Source: Sanderia malayensis (Eukaryota; Cnidaria; Scyphozoa; Semaeostomeae; Pelagiidae). Taken from it: DNA of 64,000 nucleotides. Under the pieces are notes generated by a model. It was not told the DNA's origin and did no database searches. It saw only the letters and a list, made by a program, of their open reading frames with translations. Positions 61,078-64,000 of this stretch are shown in pieces (positions within the stretch are counted from its first letter, which is position 1; every line of letters begins with the position of its first letter). The stretch covers positions 3,844,001-3,908,000 of the forward strand of contig RQOL01000531.1 in assembly GCA_013076295.1 (NCBI GenBank), given 5' to 3'. Both the position numbers and the translations under genes were made by a program.

Positions 61078-62233
61078 TTACTCAGAGGCCATTGCAACAT
61101 CTTCTTCTCTGTGCTTTCCCTTGGCCTTATCTGCCAACTTGGCCTTGGCCTTCCTGTCGAGGATTTTCTTTCTATCTTTGTCAAGCTTCAGTTTAACAAT
61201 TTCAACCTGAAACAAAGTCAATTTTCTCCCATTAATACAAAGTCATTTCATCAAATAAAAAATAAAAAAATGTCATCTTAATACACATTGATAACAGCAT
61301 TGACTTGCTTAAGTGTTTTTATTCCATATAAATATTCATTATTATTATAATGAATATTTATATGGAATACTACTTATTTATATGGATTATTACTCATGAT
61401 GGACAAGCATTTAAAATAGAACCCAATTGGCCCACATGTGAAAATCAGCTCACCCCACTACATTCTTTATTCCTCATTTATTTTAGTATATAAACTGAGC
61501 AAGCTATCCTCCTTTAGTTTATTAAAAGACTACAAAATCACCCCATATGTTCTGTTTACAGTAAAAATTGAAGCATATAAAAAAACCAAGCAAAATCTAG
61601 CAGTAAAAATCATGCTTAAGGCATTATGAAACCCTTAAACTCTGCATAAGTTGACTCAAACTTCAGCTTGTCATAAAAAATCAACAACAAAACAACTCTA
61701 ACTGAACCACGATTATATTATACAAAATAACTTGATCAAGATATCCCACTTCCTACTAATATTATGGATAGCTCATAATTTTTAAATACAGCTCCGATTT
61801 GGACAATAGTGCCTTAGACATTACAACAGTGTCCGAATTGAAAAATGGCCTAACTCTTGAAAAGTATATGAATGTAGCAAAAAAAGCATGGCCTAAAAAT
61901 AAAAACTATTCATATAAATCTTACCTTGCTAGGATTAATACCGACATTTACGGTGGCACCATTGGCCTTTTCCCGTTGCACTCTTTCAATGTGAAGAACC
62001 CATTTCTTACGATAAACGCTAATAACCTTGCCGGATTGCTGACTTTTGAAGTGTCCTCTGGTAACAAGAACCTCGTCATCCTTTCGGACAGGCATTGACC
62101 GTACGCTGTACTTCTGTCTTAATTCTTTCGAAAGTGGAGCACTCATGAGGGTTCTTCTAACACTGGAAGGTGCATTGAAATGTGCTTTTCGGCATTTCCT
62201 TCTGGAAGACGACACGGCGTTGTTCTTCTTCAT
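61078..62233 (-). CDS. RPL26: Ribosomal protein L26 (uL24), two exons
   Basis: Exons 62233-61925 and 61206-61078 (TAA), joined in phase 0 after the conserved NPSK; 145 residues, the same length as human RPL26. Diagnostic stretches: [40 protein letters not shown], the KOW motif ([20 protein letters not shown]), [18 protein letters not shown], and the basic C-terminal helix [20 protein letters not shown]. It binds 25S/28S and 5.8S rRNA near the exit tunnel. The N-terminal 15 residues ([15 protein letters not shown]) diverge from the vertebrate MKFNPFVTSDRSKNR. Confidence 0.97.
61321..61368. repeat. Perfect 21-bp hairpin with 6-nt loop in RPL26 intron
   Basis: The left arm, 61321-61341 (starting ATTCCATATAAATATTCATT), is the exact complement of the right arm, 61348-61368; the loop is TTATTA. 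A third partial copy (ATTTATATGGATTATTA) follows at about 61376. Confidence 0.9.
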
Positions 62234-62628
62234 TTTAATGCCTTTTTAGTAAAGATAGTTAACTTCAACTTCTTTACCAATTGCTGGGTTTAAAAAAGAA
62301 GGATTCGGTGCATGTGGGTGCAATTATCCCACAACGCATTGCGAGACGCCATTAAACTCCGAACGAGGCAAATGTGCAAGCGAGGTCACGGCTACAAAAT
62401 CAGTCATCATTGTCATAACCAAAACATGTTTATAACCGCATTGCTTGTTTTGGTCTATTGTTTGCAACATGCAAACTTTACCCCGTTATGGCATTTACTA
62501 CATGAATTTAAAAATGTTTCTTCTATTTGACACCTGTCATAGAATTCCACATCTTCTTTAACTGTCTATTTGCTGAAATCTCTATTACTGCAGAAATATT
62601 ACGTCGTATAATATAACGTCATACATAC

Positions 62629-63300
62629 TCCTGCGCAGTAACCTATATATGCCCATACACGCCCACCTTTAAGATACCTTAACCCTAACCCTAACTGATA
62701 CACTAGACACTGTCAGTAGTATTACGTCATGCAAACTCCTGCGCAGTAGCCTAGATATGCTACTACGCATACACGCCCACCTTTAAGGCACCTTAACCCT
62801 AACCCTAACCCTAACCCTAATGCTAAGCCCAATCCTAACTGATACACCAGACACTGTCAGTAGTATTACGTCATGCATATTCCTGCGCAGTAGCCTATAT
62901 GTGCCACTGCGCATACACGCCCACTTTTAAGGCACCTTAACCCTAACCCCAGCCCTAACCCTAACCCTAACCCCAACTGATACACGAGACACTGTCAGTA
63001 GTACTACGTCAATGCATACTCCTGCGCAGTAGCCTATATATGCTACTGCGCATACACGCCACCTTTAAAACACCTTAACCCTAACCCTAACCCTAATCCT
63101 AACTGATACACTAGACACTCTCGGTAGTATTACGTCACATATGCTCCTGCGCAGTAACCTATGTGTGCCACTGCGCATACACGCCCACCTTTAGGGCACA
63201 TCAACCCTAACCCCAACCCTAACCCTAACCCCAACTGATACATGAGACACTGTCAGTAGTATTACGTCATGCAAACTCCTGCTTAGTAGCTAATTACAAA
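62629..63300. repeat. Variable-length minisatellite containing CCCTAA telomere-type blocks
   Basis: The start TCCTGCGCAGTA (or TCCTGCTTAGTA) recurs at 62629, 62737, 62881, 63020, 63145 and 63277, so units are 108-144 bp. Each unit runs GCGCATACACGCCCACCTTT, then two to five CCCTAA blocks, then ACTGATACACxAGACACTGTC and TATTACGTCAT. Length variation comes mainly from the number of CCCTAA blocks (some CCCCAA). Confidence 0.92.
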
Positions 63301-63846
63301 CAATTTAACATAATTTAAATCACAAATTAATTAAAACACAAAGTAGATGTCCTCATCAGGTTTTGAACCAGTGATCTTGAGGTTAGTTTGCAGGAAAGTT
63401 ACCGGTAGTCCACAGGAGCCCTGCTTAGCAGTAGAGAATAGCATAAGGTCAAAGGAATCAACGCACCACACATGTAGTCAGAGTCACCCTTCACCCGTTG
63501 ATATTAGTCATCTACCGTTAGTTACGCTCTACATACATGCGTCATGTCACATTTGAAATTGACCGGCACAGCAAATCATTTAGTTTATCGAATTAATGTG
63601 CTCTTGACATACGACAGAATCAAGCTAACATCTCTCACCCCTTGAACTACTTCACTGTTCGGTGAATGTTTAGTTAGTCACACCTTAACAAGAAAAATAA
63701 AGTTTGCTTGCTTGCTTTGCTTGCAAGCTGTTGTCTACACCCATCTCCGTATTTTTTGCAGGCACCATACATCCGACCTTCTTCCTTTAGCCCACCATAT
63801 TGTCCCTCGAATAAGCCCCCACCTTCGAATAAGCCCTCCCCTCGAA
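63301..63846. other. Non-coding tail of window, no gene seen
   Basis: No coding signal. A CTTG-rich stretch (TTGCTTGCTTGCTTTGCTTG) lies at about 63702-63722, and CGAATAAGCCC-type MITE-related motifs lie at about 63800-63840. Confidence 0.45.
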
Positions 63847-64000
63847 TACCGTATTTCCTCGATTAAACGCCCCGGGGCGTTTATTAATCTCGGCACTTTT
63901 TGAGGGGGCGCCTAATCGAGGGGGGCCATTATTCGAGGGGGGGCGTTTATTAGAAAGTACAAGATCACAGGCTCTGTCATTGGGTCCAGAAAAAAAGAAA
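63847..64000. mobile_element. CGCCC-type MITE, cut by window end
   Basis: Begins with TACCGTATTTCCTCGATTAA and CGCCCCGGGGCGTTTATTAA, the same terminal sequence as the complete element at 11333-11755, followed by GGGGGCG subterminal blocks. The right end lies beyond the window. Confidence 0.85.

Noticed and set aside
61207..61924. Intronic box C/D snoRNA in RPL26
   Set aside because: A C-box-like TGATGA on the minus strand is present, but no D box lies at a workable distance and there are no terminal stems.
62629..63300. True chromosome end
   Set aside because: CCCTAA runs are short, imperfect and interspersed with 80-100 bp of other sequence, and ordinary sequence with a MITE follows to the window end.
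1..64000. CRISPR array, operons or other prokaryotic systems
   Set aside because: No spacer-repeat array with regular spacing; all genes are intron-split eukaryotic genes.

Overview
The window is eukaryotic nuclear DNA, almost certainly from an animal. It is AT-rich, its genes are split by GT-AG introns of a few hundred bases or more, and its gene set is metazoan: BOULE/DAZ-like, CPEB of the 2-4 class, TBC1D24, RABEPK and a PPT2-like thioesterase. The base composition, the density of palindromic MITEs and the TTAGGG-type repeats suit an early-branching marine invertebrate such as a sponge or cnidarian. I cannot fix the taxon from sequence alone.

Layout. 1-543 (+): the last two exons of a PPT2-like gene. 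2176-4560 (-): RABEPK (kelch). 5087-10578 (-): TBC1D24 (TBC plus TLDc), whose introns carry several MITEs. 11.3-13.5 kb: a transposon graveyard with a CGCCC-type MITE, a tRNA-derived SINE, a hAT MITE with a perfect 8-bp target duplication, and a 5'-truncated LINE. 13.8-26.7 kb: a foldback element carrying RecQ-helicase fragments, an RPA/OB-fold-like reading frame and COX15 (+). Here about 5.16 kb (14404-19566) is repeated almost identically at 19778-24936 around a 100-N assembly gap, so COX15 exons 1-6 appear twice; the second copy is complete. 29.3-32.2 kb (+): BOULE-like. 32.4-34.6 kb (-): ERI1, head-to-head with TRMT1 (+, 34.7-37.4 kb) across 100 bp. 41.8-52.0 kb (-): CPEB2-4-like. 54.0-60.0 kb (-): NMNAT. 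61.1-62.2 kb (-): RPL26. 62.6-63.3 kb: a minisatellite containing CCCTAA telomere-type blocks. The window ends inside another CGCCC-type MITE.

The genes are mostly unrelated housekeeping genes: heme A synthesis, NAD synthesis, tRNA methylation, histone-mRNA/small-RNA/5.8S trimming, ribosome, and lysosomal or vesicle traffic. BOULE and CPEB are the exception. Both control translation in germ cells and lie about 10 kb apart. All gene models below were built by hand from splice sites and reading phase. Every complete model closes in frame except RABEPK and TBC1D24, which each need one apparent missing base.

The most interesting signals are: a 52-nt antisense copy of a CPEB exon/5' splice site inside a CPEB intron; a phase-neutral 48-nt cassette exon just before CPEB RRM1; two tandem palindromic kappaB-like sites in CPEB; the RecQ foldback plus RPA-like element; and the duplicated COX15 block around the gap.
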